Shown one piece after another: positions 63,928-64,000 of a DNA stretch of 64,000 nt. Below the pieces are notes generated by a model. The model searched no databases and had not been told where the DNA came from. It saw only the letters and a list, made by a program, of their open reading frames with translations. The stretch is from Chengkuizengella sediminis (lineage in GTDB: Bacteria > Bacillota > Bacilli > Paenibacillales > KCTC-33759), in NCBI RefSeq assembly GCF_010078385.1, contig NZ_SIJC01000007.1, forward strand, positions 124,001-188,000, read 5' to 3'. The position numbers and the translations under genes are program-made. The number at the start of each line of letters is the position of its first letter. Within the stretch, counting starts at the first letter, position 1.

Positions 63928-64000
63928 TGCTCATAATTGGGCATTTGTAGGAGGCAATTCGTCTAGATATAGCATACTTTGATATGGAGAAGTTAGAAAA

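Overview
The window looks like chromosomal DNA of a low-GC, endospore-forming member of the Bacillales, probably a Paenibacillaceae-like lineage. The signs are AT-rich sequence, AGGAGG-type ribosome binding sites, spore-coat CotS/CotSA-type genes, a CcpN/PpsR gluconeogenic locus, an SR1P-family peptide, a DUF1128 protein and 7-1-7 Fur boxes. The genus cannot be fixed from the sequence alone. I see no rRNA, tRNA, CRISPR array or prophage. The only mobile-element trace is a decayed IS6-type transposase tail near 46.2 kb.

Layout. 1-14.5 kb: an iron locus. A FhuF-like gene (cut by the window edge), an ABC ATPase and two FecCD permeases run on the minus strand. Divergent from them are a lipoprotein binding protein and a seven-gene NRPS-independent hydroxamate siderophore operon (diaminobutyrate aminotransferase, decarboxylase, IucA/IucC synthetase, acetyltransferase, N-monooxygenase, second synthetase fused to an acetyltransferase, alpha/beta hydrolase). 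Two near-perfect Fur boxes control it. 14.5-16.7 kb: two paralogous tiny membrane proteins and a DEAD-box RNA helicase. 16.8-25.5 kb: a spore-surface/polysaccharide region with two CotS-type kinase-fold proteins, two family-4 glycosyltransferases, a HipA-like kinase, UTP-glucose-1-phosphate uridylyltransferase, UDP-glucose dehydrogenase and two low-complexity proteins. 25.7-37.6 kb: mixed single genes (membrane hydrolase, membrane proteins, aldo/keto reductase, MBL hydrolase, Lrp-type regulator, secreted stalk-domain protein, lipoprotein plus two-component pair, TPR protein, DUF1128 protein).

37.7-46.1 kb is a compact gluconeogenic island: malic enzyme, gapB, an SR1P-like small ORF, pyruvate phosphate dikinase, ccpN, the PPDK regulatory protein and glpX. 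Together they take malate to pyruvate to PEP, run the NADP GAPDH step backwards and dephosphorylate fructose bisphosphate. The malic enzyme and gapB promoters are near copies of one another (TTGTGC-N17-TACATT inside repeated ACATTAT motifs), which fits control by the CcpN encoded next door. The SR1P-like peptide inside the operon is the most striking small feature, because in Bacillus subtilis SR1P is a separate CcpN-controlled sRNA product that binds GapA.

46.2-64 kb: transposase remnant, unknown protein, SRAP peptidase, Nnr NAD(P)HX repair enzyme and an internally deleted cupin. Then comes a sensor-like module (BlaI-type repressor, M56/BlaR1-type peptidase fused to a seven-repeat Kelch propeller, YcdB-SLH surface protein). 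It is followed by a MATE transporter, an aldehyde dehydrogenase with its DUF779 partner, a lactone-oxidase/alanine-racemase-like pair, and a secreted 5'-nucleotidase with a LysM domain.
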